DNA of 64,000 nt from Streptomyces violaceoruber (lineage in GTDB: Bacteria > Actinomycetota > Actinomycetes > Streptomycetales > Streptomycetaceae): the NCBI RefSeq assembly GCF_033406955.1, contig NZ_CP137734.1, positions 7,874,001 to 7,938,000 on the forward strand. The letters are read 5' to 3'. The notes under the pieces were generated by a model. The model saw only the letters and a program-made list of their open reading frames with translations. It ran no database searches and was not told the DNA's origin. Positions 33,850 through 42,970 of the stretch are shown piece after piece; the stretch's first letter is position 1, and each line of letters opens with the position of its first letter. The position numbers and the translations under genes were made by a program.

Positions 33850-35979
33850 TCAGACGCCCAGCATGCCGGCGGGGTGCTCGTGGGCGAGCAGCGCGGTGAG
33901 CACCCGGTCCGGAGTGAGCGGCAGCTCCCGGAAGCGGATGCCGGTGGCGTGGTGGACGGCGTTGCCGACGGCCGCCGCCGAGCCCACGATCCCGATCTCG
34001 CCGATCCCCTTGCTGCCCATGGGGTTGAGGTGGTCGTCCTCCTCCTCGACCCAGTGCGCCTCCAGGTCGGTGACGTCCGCGTGCGCGGGCACGTGGTACG
34101 CCGCCAGGTCACGCTGCACGAAGTCGCCGAACACCGGATCCATCGTGCTGTCCTCGGTCAGCGCCATGCCGAGCCCCATCGTCATGCCCCCGATGAACTG
34201 GGAACGGGCCGTGCGCGCGTTGAGGATGCGGCCCGCGGCGAAGACACCCAGCAGCCGCGTTACCCGGACCTCGCCCGAGACGGTGTCCACGCCGACCTCG
34301 GCGAAATGGGCGCCGAACGCGTGCCGGGCGAAGGGGCTTTCGGCGCCCGCCGTGCCGGAGGTGTCGGCCTCGGCCGCGATCCCCTCGTCCGGCAGCCGCC
34401 CCGAGTGCTCCGCCAGCCGGCCGTTCAGCCGCACGCACGCCGCGTGGACGGCCGACCCCCAGGACGCGGTGCCCGAGGAACCGCCGGCCATCGGGGCGAA
34501 CCCGATGCCGCTGTCGGCGACGTCGAGCCGCACCCGGTCCAGCGGGGTGCCGAGGGCGTCGGCCGCGATCTGCGCGAGCACCGTCCGGGCACCCGTACCG
34601 ATGTCGGTGGCGTTGACGCGCACCAGGAAGCCGCCGTCGGGCAGGGCACGTGCCGAGGCGACGCACGGGGAGACCAGCACCGGATAGGTGGCCGAGGCCA
34701 CGCCGCTGCCGATCAGCAGGGACCCCTCCTCGCAGGACCGGGGCCGGGGGTCGCGGTCCTCCCAGCCGAAGCGCCGGGCGCCCTCGCGCAGACACTCCAC
34801 CAGATGCCTGCTGCTGAACGGCTTTCCGCTGTCCGGCTCGCTCTCCGGTTCGTTGCGGATCCTCAACTCCACCGGGTCGACGCCCAGCTCGGCGGCCAGC
34901 TCGTCCATGGCGGACTCGAGGGCGTACATGCCGGGGCACTCGCCGGGGGCGCGCATCCAGGACGGCGTGGGAACGTCCAGCGCCGCCACGCGGTGGGCCG
35001 TGCGCAGGGCGGGCGTGCCGTACATGACGCGGGCCGGGACCGCGGCCTGCTCCACGAACTCCTTCACCCGCGAGGTGTACGTCGTCACCTCGTGCACCAG
35101 CGACGTGAGCCGGCCGCCGGCGTCCGCGCCCAGGCGCAGCCGGTGCAGGGTCGGCGCGCGGTGTCCGACGACGGCGGGCAGATAGCGGCGCGGCAGCGCG
35201 ACGGTGACCGGCCGCCCGGTCTCCCGCGCCGCCATCGCCGCCAGCACCACCTCGGGCCGCGGCGTGCCCTTCGAGCCGAAACCGCCGCCCACGTGCTCCG
35301 CGCGCACCGTGATCCGGTCCTCGGGCAGGGCGAACAGGCGCGCCAGCTCCGCCCGCACCGCCGAGGTGCCCTGGCTGGAGGAGTGCACGGTCAGCCGCTC
35401 GCCGTCCCAGTGCGCCGTACTGGTGTGCGGCTCCATGGGATGGTTGTGCAGCGGCGGCACCGTGTACGCCACGTCCACCCGGGTCGCCGAGGCGGCGAAG
35501 GCACCGTCCGGGTCGCCGTGCTCGGTGACGGCCGGGAAGCCGCCGTTGGCGGAGTCCGGGACGTAGGCCCCGGAGTGCGAGGCGGTGAGTGCCACGTCGT
35601 GGGGCTCGGTCTCGTAGGTGATCCGGACGGCGGCGGCACCGGCCCGGGCCGCCTCCAGCGACTCGGCCACCACGAGGCCCACGAACCAGCCCCGGTGCGG
35701 TACGTGGGGACCCTGGAGCACGGCCAGCGTCGGGTCGTCCGGGGCGCCGAGCCGGGGCGCGTTCTCGTGCGTGAGCACCGCGAGCACGCCGGGCAGCGCG
35801 AGCGCGGCCGCGGTGTCGACGCCGGTCACCCGGCCCCGTACGACCGTCGCGGGTATCGGCCAGGCCTGGGCGCGGCCCGGCTGCGGGTACTCGGCGGCGT
35901 ACCGGGCGGTGCCGGTGACCTTCTCCCGCCCCTCCCGGCGCTCGACCGGAGCGCCCAGGACGGCATCGGTGGCGGTCAT
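33850..35979 (-). CDS. Molybdenum hydroxylase large subunit (PaoC/YagR-like)
   Basis: A 709-residue molybdopterin cytosine dinucleotide-binding subunit of the xanthine dehydrogenase family. VEHRREGREKVTGTARYAAE-like opening, GGGFGSKG (cofactor loop, near 230), and GSKGIGEIGIVGSAAAVGNA near the C terminus with the catalytic Glu identify it. Likely oxidises aldehydes or N-heterocycles with water. ATG 35979 with AGGAGG, 28 bp after the FAD-subunit stop. Order 2Fe-2S, FAD, Mo matches E. coli paoABC (yagTSR). No cofactor-insertion gene (paoD/xdhC type) is seen in the window. Confidence 0.9.
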   Translation of the reverse strand: MTATDAVLGAPVERREGREKVTGTARYAAEYPQPGRAQAWPIPATVVRGRVTGVDTAAALALPGVLAVLTHENAPRLGAPDDPTLAVLQGPHVPHRGWFVGLVVAESLEAARAGAAAVRITYETEPHDVALTASHSGAYVPDSANGGFPAVTEHGDPDGAFAASATRVDVAYTVPPLHNHPMEPHTSTAHWDGERLTVHSSSQGTSAVRAELARLFALPEDRITVRAEHVGGGFGSKGTPRPEVVLAAMAARETGRPVTVALPRRYLPAVVGHRAPTLHRLRLGADAGGRLTSLVHEVTTYTSRVKEFVEQAAVPARVMYGTPALRTAHRVAALDVPTPSWMRAPGECPGMYALESAMDELAAELGVDPVELRIRNEPESEPDSGKPFSSRHLVECLREGARRFGWEDRDPRPRSCEEGSLLIGSGVASATYPVLVSPCVASARALPDGGFLVRVNATDIGTGARTVLAQIAADALGTPLDRVRLDVADSGIGFAPMAGGSSGTASWGSAVHAACVRLNGRLAEHSGRLPDEGIAAEADTSGTAGAESPFARHAFGAHFAEVGVDTVSGEVRVTRLLGVFAAGRILNARTARSQFIGGMTMGLGMALTEDSTMDPVFGDFVQRDLAAYHVPAHADVTDLEAHWVEEEDDHLNPMGSKGIGEIGIVGSAAAVGNAVHHATGIRFRELPLTPDRVLTALLAHEHPAGMLGV

Positions 35980-36007
35980 GGAGTCCTCCTCGTGGACGCC
36001 TCGGTCG

Positions 36008-37000
36008 TCAGGTCGTGGCGGGCGGGGCCAGCCGGCCCAGTACGTCCAGGGCCAGCCGCCGGGCCAGCGGCACCTTGTAGGCGTTGTCCCGCAGCGGTTC
36101 CGCCGCGGTCAGCTCCAGGTCGAGCGCGTGCTCGAACGCCGCCGTCGTGGGGGCCGCGCCCAGCAGCGCGTCCTCGGCCCGCCGGGCCCGCCAGGGCCGG
36201 TGCGCCAGCGCCCCGAAGGCGATCCCGGCCCGCTCCACCACCCCGTCCGCGAGGTGCAGCACGACGGCGACGGAGGCCAGCGCGAAGGCGTACGACGCCC
36301 GGTCGCGTGCCTTGCGGTACGCCGAGGGCAGCCCGGCGGTGCCCGCGGGCAGGACCACGCCGGTGATCAGCTCGCCGGGGTGGATCTCCGTGTCGCGCTC
36401 CGGATGCAGTCCGGGGAGCCGGTGGAAGTCGGCGGCGGGCACGCTGCGGGTCCCCTCGGGGCCGTGCAGCTCCACGCGCGCGTCGAGGGCGGCCAGCGCC
36501 ACCGCCATGTCCGAGGGGTGGGTGGCGATGCACTGGTCGGAGTGGCCGAGGACCGCGTGGTCCCGGTGCACGCCCTCCAGCGCGCCGCAGCCGGTGCCGG
36601 GCTCCCGCTTGTTGCAGGGTTTCGACACGTCCTGGAAGTAGGGGCAGCGGGTGCGCTGCAACAGGTTGCCGCCGGTGGTGGCGGCGTTGCGCAACTGCCC
36701 GGAGGCGCCCGCCAGCAGCGCCTGGGACAGCGCGGGATAGCGGTCGCGGACGGCGGGGTGGGCGGCGAGGTCGCTGTTGCGGACCATCGCCCCGGCCCGC
36801 AGCGAGCCGTCGGGCAGCTCCTCCACGGTGTCCAGCGGCAGCCGGGTGACGTCGACGAGCGCGGCGGGCGTCTCCACCCCGAGTTTCATCAGGTCGACGA
36901 GGTTGGTGCCGCCACCGAGGTAGCGGGCGCCGGGATGGGCGGCGAAGGCCTCGGTGGCCTCCTCGACGCTGCCCGCGCGAACGTAGGCGAAGGGCTTCAC
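36008..37000 (-). CDS. Molybdenum hydroxylase FAD subunit (PaoB/YagS-like)
   Basis: A 330-residue FAD-binding subunit passing electrons from the Mo subunit and iron-sulfur centres. The FAD motifs GGGTNLVDLMK (29-39) and TTGGNLLQRTRCPYF are present. Cys119, Cys129, Cys138 and Cys157 (RCPYF, PCNKR, GCGA, QCIA) match the extra [4Fe-4S] site that marks PaoB and 4-hydroxybenzoyl-CoA-reductase-like subunits, which ordinary xanthine dehydrogenases lack. The GTG start at 37000 overlaps the 2Fe-2S subunit stop (GTGA). Confidence 0.9.
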   Translation of the reverse strand: MKPFAYVRAGSVEEATEAFAAHPGARYLGGGTNLVDLMKLGVETPAALVDVTRLPLDTVEELPDGSLRAGAMVRNSDLAAHPAVRDRYPALSQALLAGASGQLRNAATTGGNLLQRTRCPYFQDVSKPCNKREPGTGCGALEGVHRDHAVLGHSDQCIATHPSDMAVALAALDARVELHGPEGTRSVPAADFHRLPGLHPERDTEIHPGELITGVVLPAGTAGLPSAYRKARDRASYAFALASVAVVLHLADGVVERAGIAFGALAHRPWRARRAEDALLGAAPTTAAFEHALDLELTAAEPLRDNAYKVPLARRLALDVLGRLAPPATT

Positions 37001-37560
37001 GGGATCACGTCCTCGACGGCGTCGGCAATGCGCGGATAGGCGCCGCAGCGGCACAGGTTGCCGCTCAGCCGCTCCCGGATCTCCTCCCGGTCCAGCGCGA
37101 CGGGCTCTCCGGAGGGCACCGCCGGGTCCGTGACGTGCGAGGGGTGCCCGGCCGCGGCCTCGGCGAGCGCGCCGACCGCGGAGCAGATCTGGCCCGGGGT
37201 GCAGTAGCCGCACTGGAAGGCGTCGCGGTCCAGGAAGGCGCGCTGGAGCGGGTGCAGCTCCTCGCCGTCCCCGGCGAGACCCTCGACGGTGGTGATCTCG
37301 CAGCCGTCCAGGGCGACCGCGAACAGCAGGCAGCTGTTGACGCGCCGCCCGTCGACCAGGACGGTGCAGGCACCGCACTGGCCGTGGTCGCAGCCCTTCT
37401 TGGCACCCGCCAGTTCGAGGTCCTCCCGCAGGAGGTCCAGCAGGACGCGGCGGTGGTCGACGGTGAGGGTGTGCGGTTTGCCGTTGACCCGGAGCGTGGT
37501 CTGGGAACGGGAGGACTCCGGTGGGCGGGAAGCGGGGGCGCTGTCGTGCTGGCTGTCCAT
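36997..37560 (-). CDS. Molybdenum hydroxylase [2Fe-2S] subunit (PaoA/YagT-like)
   Basis: A 187-residue protein with two [2Fe-2S] clusters: Cys57, 62, 65 and 77 (CDHGQCGAC, NSC) in the ferredoxin-like domain, and Cys117, 120, 170 and 172 (QCGYC, NLCRC) in the helical domain. The N-terminal 20 residues are polar, with no twin-arginine signal, so the complex is probably cytosolic, unlike periplasmic E. coli PaoA. The ATG at 37560 follows GGAAGG; the longer frame to 37632 lacks a ribosome binding site. First gene of the three-gene operon. Confidence 0.9.
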   Translation of the reverse strand: MDSQHDSAPASRPPESSRSQTTLRVNGKPHTLTVDHRRVLLDLLREDLELAGAKKGCDHGQCGACTVLVDGRRVNSCLLFAVALDGCEITTVEGLAGDGEELHPLQRAFLDRDAFQCGYCTPGQICSAVGALAEAAAGHPSHVTDPAVPSGEPVALDREEIRERLSGNLCRCGAYPRIADAVEDVIP

Positions 37561-37632
37561 GGCGTCGGTGACCTTCCGGGACGGGCCGGTGCTCCTGTGC
37601 CGTCCGCGTATCCACCTCCCGCCGGATGACAC

Positions 37633-37648
37633 GTGAGGGTGCCCTCAC
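37633..37648. promoter_or_regulatory. Inverted repeat upstream of the molybdenum hydroxylase operon
   Basis: GTGAGGG-TG-CCCTCAC, two 7-bp arms around 2 bp, 73 bp before the operon start codon. The short loop suits an operator better than a terminator. Confidence 0.45.
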
Positions 37649-37694
37649 CCCGGCGGCGGCCCGTCGTGCGCGCCCAGCCGTGCGCGGCCGGTCG

Positions 37695-38867
37695 TCAGTC
37701 CTCGCCCGCCGGGCTCCCCGGAGGCTCCGTGGTACCGCGATCGGCGGCGTCCGGGCGGGGCGTCCGGGCGGAACCCCTGAACCGCTCCAGCGTGCGGGTC
37801 AGACCCCGCAGGGGAGAGGCCGGCGGAGCCTGGGACGGCGGTGGTCCGGCCGGTGCCGCCGCCGCGGACTCCCGGTACACGGCGAGGGCCTCGGCCGCGC
37901 GTTCCGCCGCCTCCCGGTACAGGTCACGGGACTGGGTCATGGCCTCCAGCGCCTCGGCGTACATCTTCACCAGCTTGCGCTCGCGCTCCAGCTCCTCCTC
38001 CAGGGTCAGCAGCCGCCAGTCCTCCCGCAGCGAGGCGAGGGCCGCCACCGCGTCGTCGGGCAGCGGCCTGGGCAGCGCGGCGAAGGACGTCACCGCCGCG
38101 ATCAGCGCGGTGGGCTCGGAGCCGTCCAGGAACACGGTGCGCACGGAGAAGTCACCGGCGGCGTAGTCGGCCGGGGCCGGGGTGCCGGGCAGCACCACGG
38201 CGCCGCCGCGCGGCACCTGGACCCCGAAGTCCTCCAGGGCCCAGTTGACCACCCGCAACTGCTGCGGCGCGGCGCGGTGCTCGACCACCCGGTGCCGCAG
38301 ACCGGGGGGCAGGCGCTGCGCCAGCGGCACCCGGCCGCGGTGGTCCGGGGTCATCGCCTCGTGCACCACCACGTGGATGTTCCACGGGCTGCGCCCCGCC
38401 TCCTTGAGCAGCCGGCGCACGGCCTTGTCGTCGTCGGGCAGGGTGTTGATGCCGCGCAGCCGCAGCCCCGTGGCGGCGTCCCGGTCCCAGGTGACGTCCG
38501 GGTCGTCCGGCCAGAACACGGTGGCGGGGGAGGGCCAGGCGAGGTCCCAGGCCTCCTCGGCCTCCGCGAGCAGCGTCCACTCCTGCCCGCCCGCCGACGC
38601 GGGCTCCAGGATCAGTCTGGCCCGCACGGTGACGGTCCCGGCGGCCTTCCAGCGCGCCTCGAGAATGCGGGGGCCGGGGGTCCCGGCGGACGGGGGCTCC
38701 GCCGCCGGGTCGTCGGGCGGTTCCAGGAAGTCGTCGACGACGTGGTCGTCCTTGAGCCGCCGCAGCCGGTGCCGGACGGTGTCCTCGGCCGCGGAGCCGA
38801 CATGGCGGCCGCGAGCGGCCCACAGCGTGGGCGGATGCGTGGGGCGGGCGGTGGAAGAGGTCGGCAT
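37695..38867 (-). CDS. Hypothetical protein with C-terminal coiled coil
   Basis: A 390-residue soluble protein without known motifs. The N-terminal region includes AEDTVRHRLRRLKDDHVVDDFLEPP; the middle is beta-rich (WTLLAEAEEAWDLAWPSPATVFWPDDPDVTW) and a helical coiled coil follows at about 290-345 (LEEELERERKLVKMYAEALEAM onward), then a Pro-rich tail. The start is uncertain: GTG 38891 or ATG 38867. I prefer the ATG, because TTGACC at 38917-38922 on this strand would place the transcript start near 38885. Function unknown; no link to the operon downstream is evident. Confidence 0.65.
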   Translation of the reverse strand: MPTSSTARPTHPPTLWAARGRHVGSAAEDTVRHRLRRLKDDHVVDDFLEPPDDPAAEPPSAGTPGPRILEARWKAAGTVTVRARLILEPASAGGQEWTLLAEAEEAWDLAWPSPATVFWPDDPDVTWDRDAATGLRLRGINTLPDDDKAVRRLLKEAGRSPWNIHVVVHEAMTPDHRGRVPLAQRLPPGLRHRVVEHRAAPQQLRVVNWALEDFGVQVPRGGAVVLPGTPAPADYAAGDFSVRTVFLDGSEPTALIAAVTSFAALPRPLPDDAVAALASLREDWRLLTLEEELERERKLVKMYAEALEAMTQSRDLYREAAERAAEALAVYRESAAAAPAGPPPSQAPPASPLRGLTRTLERFRGSARTPRPDAADRGTTEPPGSPAGED

Positions 38868-39059
38868 GGGTCCATCGGGCAGCAGGGGCACGGACGTAGC
38901 AAGTATCGTCGCCGCAGGTCAACCGAGAGCACCGGGGGTCCGCCGACCGGGCGTGCCGGGGCGGGCGCACGGTGCGGCCGGCCGGGCCGCGGGTGCGTCG
39001 GGGGCGAGGGTGGGCAGGAGCAACCCGACCGACCGTACGGCAGGACAAGGAGCAACCTG

Positions 39060-39854
39060 ATGAACCTCGACCTCGGCGGACGCACCGCACTGGTGACGGG
39101 CTCCTCGCAGGGCATCGGGGCGGCGATCGCCGCCGGACTGGCGCGGGCCGGTGCCACCGTGGGCGTCAACGGGCGCGACGCCGGTCGTCTGGCGGAGAGC
39201 GTCGAGAAGCTGCGGGCCGAGGTGCCGGACGGCACGTTCGTGCCGGTCGCGGCCGACCTCGGCACCGAGGAGGGCGCCGAGCGGGCCCTGGAGGCGCTGC
39301 CCGACGTGGACATCCTGGTGAACAACCTCGGCGTCTTCGGCGCCGCACCCGCGCTGGAGATCAGCGACGCCGAGTGGCGCCGCTACTTCGAGATCAACGT
39401 CCTCGCGGGCGTCAGGCTGACGCGCGCCCATCTCCCCCGGATGAGGGACCGGGGCTGGGGCCGGGTGCTGTACATCGCGAGTGACTCGGCCGTCGTGATC
39501 CCGTCCGAGATGATCCACTACGGAGTCTCCAAGACGGCCCTGCTCGGCGTCGGCCGCGGCTTCGCCAAGGAGGCCGCGGGCAGCGGCGTCACGGTGAACT
39601 GCGTCATCGCGGGGCCCACCCACACCGAGGGCGTCGAGGACTTCGTGTACCAGCTGGTCGACCGCGACCTGCCCTGGGACGAGGCCCAGCGCGTCTTCAT
39701 GCGCGAACACCGCCCGCAGTCCCTGCTCCAGCGGCTGATCGAGCCGGAGGAGATCGCCAACCTGGTGGTGTACCTCAGCTCCCCGCTCGCCTCCGCCACC
39801 ACCGGCGCGGCCGTCCGGGTCGACGGCGGATACGTCGACTCGATCCTGCCGTAG
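39060..39854 (+). CDS. Short-chain dehydrogenase/reductase
   Basis: A 264-residue classical SDR. The cofactor motif is TGSSQGIG (13-20), NNLG at 88-91, and the catalytic triad fits Ser141, Tyr154 and Lys158 (YGVSK). The C terminus, GAAVRVDGGYVDSIL, is typical. RDAGR after strand 2 favours NADP. FabG-like, but the long GPTHTEGVEDFVYQLV loop suggests another substrate. The ATG at 39060 follows AAGGAG. No pathway neighbours. Confidence 0.9.
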   Translation: MNLDLGGRTALVTGSSQGIGAAIAAGLARAGATVGVNGRDAGRLAESVEKLRAEVPDGTFVPVAADLGTEEGAERALEALPDVDILVNNLGVFGAAPALEISDAEWRRYFEINVLAGVRLTRAHLPRMRDRGWGRVLYIASDSAVVIPSEMIHYGVSKTALLGVGRGFAKEAAGSGVTVNCVIAGPTHTEGVEDFVYQLVDRDLPWDEAQRVFMREHRPQSLLQRLIEPEEIANLVVYLSSPLASATTGAAVRVDGGYVDSILP

Positions 39855-39915
39855 CGTCCCTGGCGTCTGGGTCCCTGGCTTCCCTGCGCCCCTGGTTTCC
39901 CTGGCTTCCCTGGCG
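39855..39915. repeat. Short degenerate CCCTGG repeats between convergent genes
   Basis: About six copies of a (T/C)CCCTGG(C/T)-type hexamer-octamer fill the 60 bp between the SDR and YihY-family stops. No hairpin terminator is visible here. Confidence 0.6.
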
Positions 39916-40986
39916 TCATTCGTCCGAGGCCGCGCGCCGCCGGTCCGCCTCGTTCCAGGCCCGGGTGTCGCGCGGTTCGACGTACGGCTCCTCCTCGGGC
40001 GGGTGGCCGCCGTCGATGACCCGCTGCCTGGCCAGTTCGGCGTCGAACTCCAGGCCGAGCAGAATGGCCAGGTTCGTCACCCACAGCCACACCAGGAAGA
40101 TGATGACGCCGGCCAGGGTGCCGTACGTCTTGTTGTAGGAGCCGAAGTTGGCCACGTAGAAGGCGAATCCCGCGGAGGCCAGCAGCCAGATCAGCAGCGC
40201 GACCAGGCTGCCCGGAGAGATCCACTTGAACCCCTTGACCCGGGCGTTCGGCGCGGCCCAGTACAGGATCGCGATCATGAAGGTGACGAGCAGGACGAGC
40301 ACCGGCCACTTGGCGATCGACCACACGGTCAGCGCGGTGTCGCCGACACCGAGCGCGGTGCCCGCCTGCCGGGCCAGGCTTCCGGTGAACACCACGATGA
40401 GCGCGCTGACCACCGCGAGCACGAGCAGTACCACGGTCAGGGCGACGCGCAGCGGCAGCACCTTCCACACCGGGCGCCCCTCGGGCACGTCGTAGACCGC
40501 GTTGGCGGAGCGGATGAACGCCGCCACGTATCCGGACGCCGACCAGACGGCACCCACCAGACCGACGACCGCCAGCACGGAGCCCAGGCCGGCCTTGGCC
40601 TGCAACTGCTCCACGGCGTTCGTGAGCACGTCCCGCGCGGAGCCGGGCGCGAGCTTCTTCACGTTGTCCAGGACCTCCTGGGTGGCGGAGTCCCCGGCGA
40701 TGCCGAGCAGCGAGACCAGCACCAGCAGGGCCGGGAACAGCGCCAGGATCCCGTAGTAGGTCAGCGCGGCGGCCCGGTCGGTCAGCTCGTCGTCCTTGAA
40801 CTCGGCGAACACGCGCCGCAACAGCGCCGACCAGGAACGGCCGGGCAGTTCGGTGGGGGAGTCGGGGGCGGCGCGCTCGGTGGCGGCGTCCGGACCGTAG
40901 TCCTCGCCGCTCCTCTCGCCGGTCGGTGCGTCCGCCGTCGCGTCCTTCGTGTGCTTCCCGCCGCGGGGGAAGTGGAGTCGGGCCAT
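39916..40986 (-). CDS. YihY/BrkB-family membrane protein
   Basis: A 356-residue inner membrane protein. An acidic 55-residue N terminus leads into the family motif FKDDELTDRAAALTYYGILALFPALLVL (about 68-95), then five more membrane segments; SGYVAAFIRSANAVYDV and KTYGTLAGVIIFLVWLWVTNLAILLG are diagnostic. The family was once called ribonuclease BN but is now regarded as a membrane protein of unknown role. I chose ATG 40986 (G-rich upstream); the long upstream open frame has no family similarity. Confidence 0.88.
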   Translation of the reverse strand: MARLHFPRGGKHTKDATADAPTGERSGEDYGPDAATERAAPDSPTELPGRSWSALLRRVFAEFKDDELTDRAAALTYYGILALFPALLVLVSLLGIAGDSATQEVLDNVKKLAPGSARDVLTNAVEQLQAKAGLGSVLAVVGLVGAVWSASGYVAAFIRSANAVYDVPEGRPVWKVLPLRVALTVVLLVLAVVSALIVVFTGSLARQAGTALGVGDTALTVWSIAKWPVLVLLVTFMIAILYWAAPNARVKGFKWISPGSLVALLIWLLASAGFAFYVANFGSYNKTYGTLAGVIIFLVWLWVTNLAILLGLEFDAELARQRVIDGGHPPEEEPYVEPRDTRAWNEADRRRAASDE

Positions 40987-41175
40987 GCCCCCCGGGTTGC
41001 CAGTCTCGGCGTCCGCACGCTCGTCCGCCGTCCCCTGGATCGGGCCGAACAGCGCAGTATGCCCGTCCGCGCGCACGTTCCTCTGGAAAATGCCAAAGCG
41101 CTCACCGGATGCGTGCACTTTCCGTAGTGTCGTCGTCACGTTCGCGGTACAGCCGTGCAGGGGAGGGGATCCGGC

Positions 41176-41583
41176 GTGCCCGGAATCGACGAGAGTCTGC
41201 TGGAAGCCATGCGACTGCCCGGCGCGCGCGGAGCGTCCCTGGTCGACTGGATCAGCGGGCTCGCTCTCGGCGCCGTCGGTGAGGCGCCGGGCGGCGACTG
41301 GGAGGCGACGGCCGCGGAGACGGCCGAGCTGGGCCGGCACGTCGCGGAGAGCGGCTCCCTGGCGGCGGCCGGTACGGCGGGCGGCACCGTGGAGCCCGGC
41401 AAGGAACCCCCGGTGGAGGACCTGATCGCCACCACCGGCGACGCCTACCATCTGCTCAGGTTCGTCAGCACCCCGTTCGACAGCACCGTCTTCCTCCACC
41501 TGTGGCTGGACCGCAACGACGGGAACCTCGCCCTGGCCCGCATCCGGCTGGCCGAGATGGCGGACCGGCTGGTGCTCGGATGA
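41176..41583 (+). CDS. Roadblock/LC7-like protein 1 of the 41-43 kb cluster
   Basis: A 135-residue protein related to the one at 42971: both share a (S)LVD(W/Y)(I/T)SG(L/M)ALG strand-turn and end with a dynein-light-chain-like helix (LDRNDGNLALARIRLAEMADRL here). A central Gly/Ala-rich insertion (about 45-75) is unique to this copy. Roadblock proteins usually regulate small Ras-like GTPases (MglA, CvnD), but none is adjacent. GTG 41176 follows GGGGAGGGG; a TAGTGT -10-like element is at 41125-41130. The stop overlaps the next start (ATGA). Confidence 0.72.
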   Translation: MPGIDESLLEAMRLPGARGASLVDWISGLALGAVGEAPGGDWEATAAETAELGRHVAESGSLAAAGTAGGTVEPGKEPPVEDLIATTGDAYHLLRFVSTPFDSTVFLHLWLDRNDGNLALARIRLAEMADRLVLG

Positions 41584-42365
41584 CCCGGGTGACGACCACC
41601 TGGACCACGCACGAGACGACGTCCGAGGCGCTCGGCGTCCTCGCGGCCGAAGGGGCGACCGGGGCGCTGTCGGGCGAGCGGGGCATCGTCTACCTCTCGG
41701 CGGGCCGCGTCGTGCACGTGGAATCGGCCTTCACCCCCGACCTCGGCGCGCTGCTCACCCGCAGCGGCGCGGTCCCGCCGGACGGCTGGTGGGACGCGGT
41801 CGACCGGGGCGGCGCCCAGCACCGGGTCGGCCACCGGCTCGTGGACAGCGGCCGGCTCACCGCGGGCGCGCTGGAGGTCTGCCACCTGGGCGCACTGTTC
41901 GACGCCGCGTACTTCGTGCTGGCCCACGACGCGCGCGCACAGCGCTTCCGGCCCGGCGCGGTGCACTGGCTCGGCGCGGTCCGCTCCGTCCCGGTGGACG
42001 TCGTCGTCCGCGAGTCCGGGCGCCGGCGCGCCCTGCTGGACCGGATCTGGCCCGACCCCGCCATCGACACCCTCCCCCTGACCCGGGTGCCGGGCGCGGA
42101 CACCGCCGAGCTGCCCGTGCGGCGCGGCCGGACCCTGACGCAGGTGGACGGCGTCCGCACCGCCGCTCAGATCGCGTCGGCGCTCGCCTGCCGCACCTAC
42201 CACACCCTGGTCGAACTGCGCCGCCTCGCCGCCGACGGACTCGTCCGTGCCGCGCCGCCCGCCGCGCCGCCCGTCGTCCCCGGCCCGGCACCAAGCGCGG
42301 TCGTGTGGGACGACCCCGACACGGCCCTGCTGCGACGGCTTCGAGACGCCTTGGAGGCCCTGTGA
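41580..42365 (+). CDS. PATAN/DUF4388-like regulatory protein with C-terminal winged helix
   Basis: A 261-residue protein. The N-terminal domain TSEALGVLAAEGATGALSGERG, then YLSAGRVVHVES, fits DUF4388/PATAN domains used in bacterial two-component and gliding-related proteins. The C-terminal segment TAAQIASALACRTYHTLVELRRLAADGLVR looks like a winged helix. Probably senses or scaffolds for the neighbouring roadblock proteins; inference only. ATG 41580 overlaps the previous stop by 4 bp, so the two are translationally coupled. Confidence 0.68.
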   Translation: MTRVTTTWTTHETTSEALGVLAAEGATGALSGERGIVYLSAGRVVHVESAFTPDLGALLTRSGAVPPDGWWDAVDRGGAQHRVGHRLVDSGRLTAGALEVCHLGALFDAAYFVLAHDARAQRFRPGAVHWLGAVRSVPVDVVVRESGRRRALLDRIWPDPAIDTLPLTRVPGADTAELPVRRGRTLTQVDGVRTAAQIASALACRTYHTLVELRRLAADGLVRAAPPAAPPVVPGPAPSAVVWDDPDTALLRRLRDALEAL

Positions 42366-42403
42366 TCCGCGCGCGTCGCCGTCGCGACGAAAGGAGACTG
42401 CTC

Positions 42404-42928
42404 ATGGCCGTCGAGAGCGACGTCCTGGACGAACTGCACCGACTGCGCAACCGCGTGCCCCAGCTGACCGGGTCGCTCGCGGCCACCGTGGACGGGCTCG
42501 TCCTGGCCCACGACGCGCCGGGCACCGAACCCGAGGGCCTCGCCGCGCTCACCGCGGCCGCCCTCGGCGTCGCGCACCGCATGGCCGAGGCCACCGCACG
42601 CGGCGGCTTCCGCGAGCTGCTGCTGCGCGGGGCCGACGGCTACGTCGCCACCTACGCCGCCGGTCCGGCCGCCGTGCTCACCCTGCTCGCCGACGGCCGG
42701 GTCAACGTGGGCCGCCTCCACCTGGAGGGCCGGCGCAGCGGTGCGCGGATCGGGGAGCTGGTCGCCGCCGGGATCGGGGCGGAACGCGGTCGCGCCCCCG
42801 CCGCCGGGCACGGTGCGACGCTCCCCGCCCAGCCGCCCCGTCCCATCGGCACCCTGCCGGTGCGCACCCCGCAACGGCCCGCCCACCAGCCCACCCCCCA
42901 GGCCGGCGGCACCCACCGGCCGACCTGA
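42404..42928 (+). CDS. Roadblock/LC7 domain protein 2 of the 41-43 kb cluster
   Basis: A 174-residue protein with a canonical roadblock/LC7 domain in residues 5-125: ELHRLRNRVPQLTGSLAATVDGLVLAHDA, AALGVAHRMAEAT and a hydrophobic VLTLLADGRVNVGRLHLE. The last 45 residues are Pro-rich and disordered. Start set at ATG 42404 because AAGGAG precedes it; a GTG at 42362 overlapping the upstream stop is possible. Of the three this is closest to MglB/CvnB-type proteins. Confidence 0.8.
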   Translation: MAVESDVLDELHRLRNRVPQLTGSLAATVDGLVLAHDAPGTEPEGLAALTAAALGVAHRMAEATARGGFRELLLRGADGYVATYAAGPAAVLTLLADGRVNVGRLHLEGRRSGARIGELVAAGIGAERGRAPAAGHGATLPAQPPRPIGTLPVRTPQRPAHQPTPQAGGTHRPT

Positions 42929-42970
42929 CCCACCGATCGCGTACGGATCACGTCCGGAAAGGAAATCACC

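Noticed and set aside
38902..38922. TTGACC with GATACT as a promoter for the gene ending at 37695
   Set aside because: The spacer is only 9 bp; TTGACC may still act with a poorer -10, used only to weigh start codons.
39900..41499. Longer form of the YihY-family protein starting at 41499
   Set aside because: The additional 171 residues are antisense to the first roadblock gene and unlike the family.
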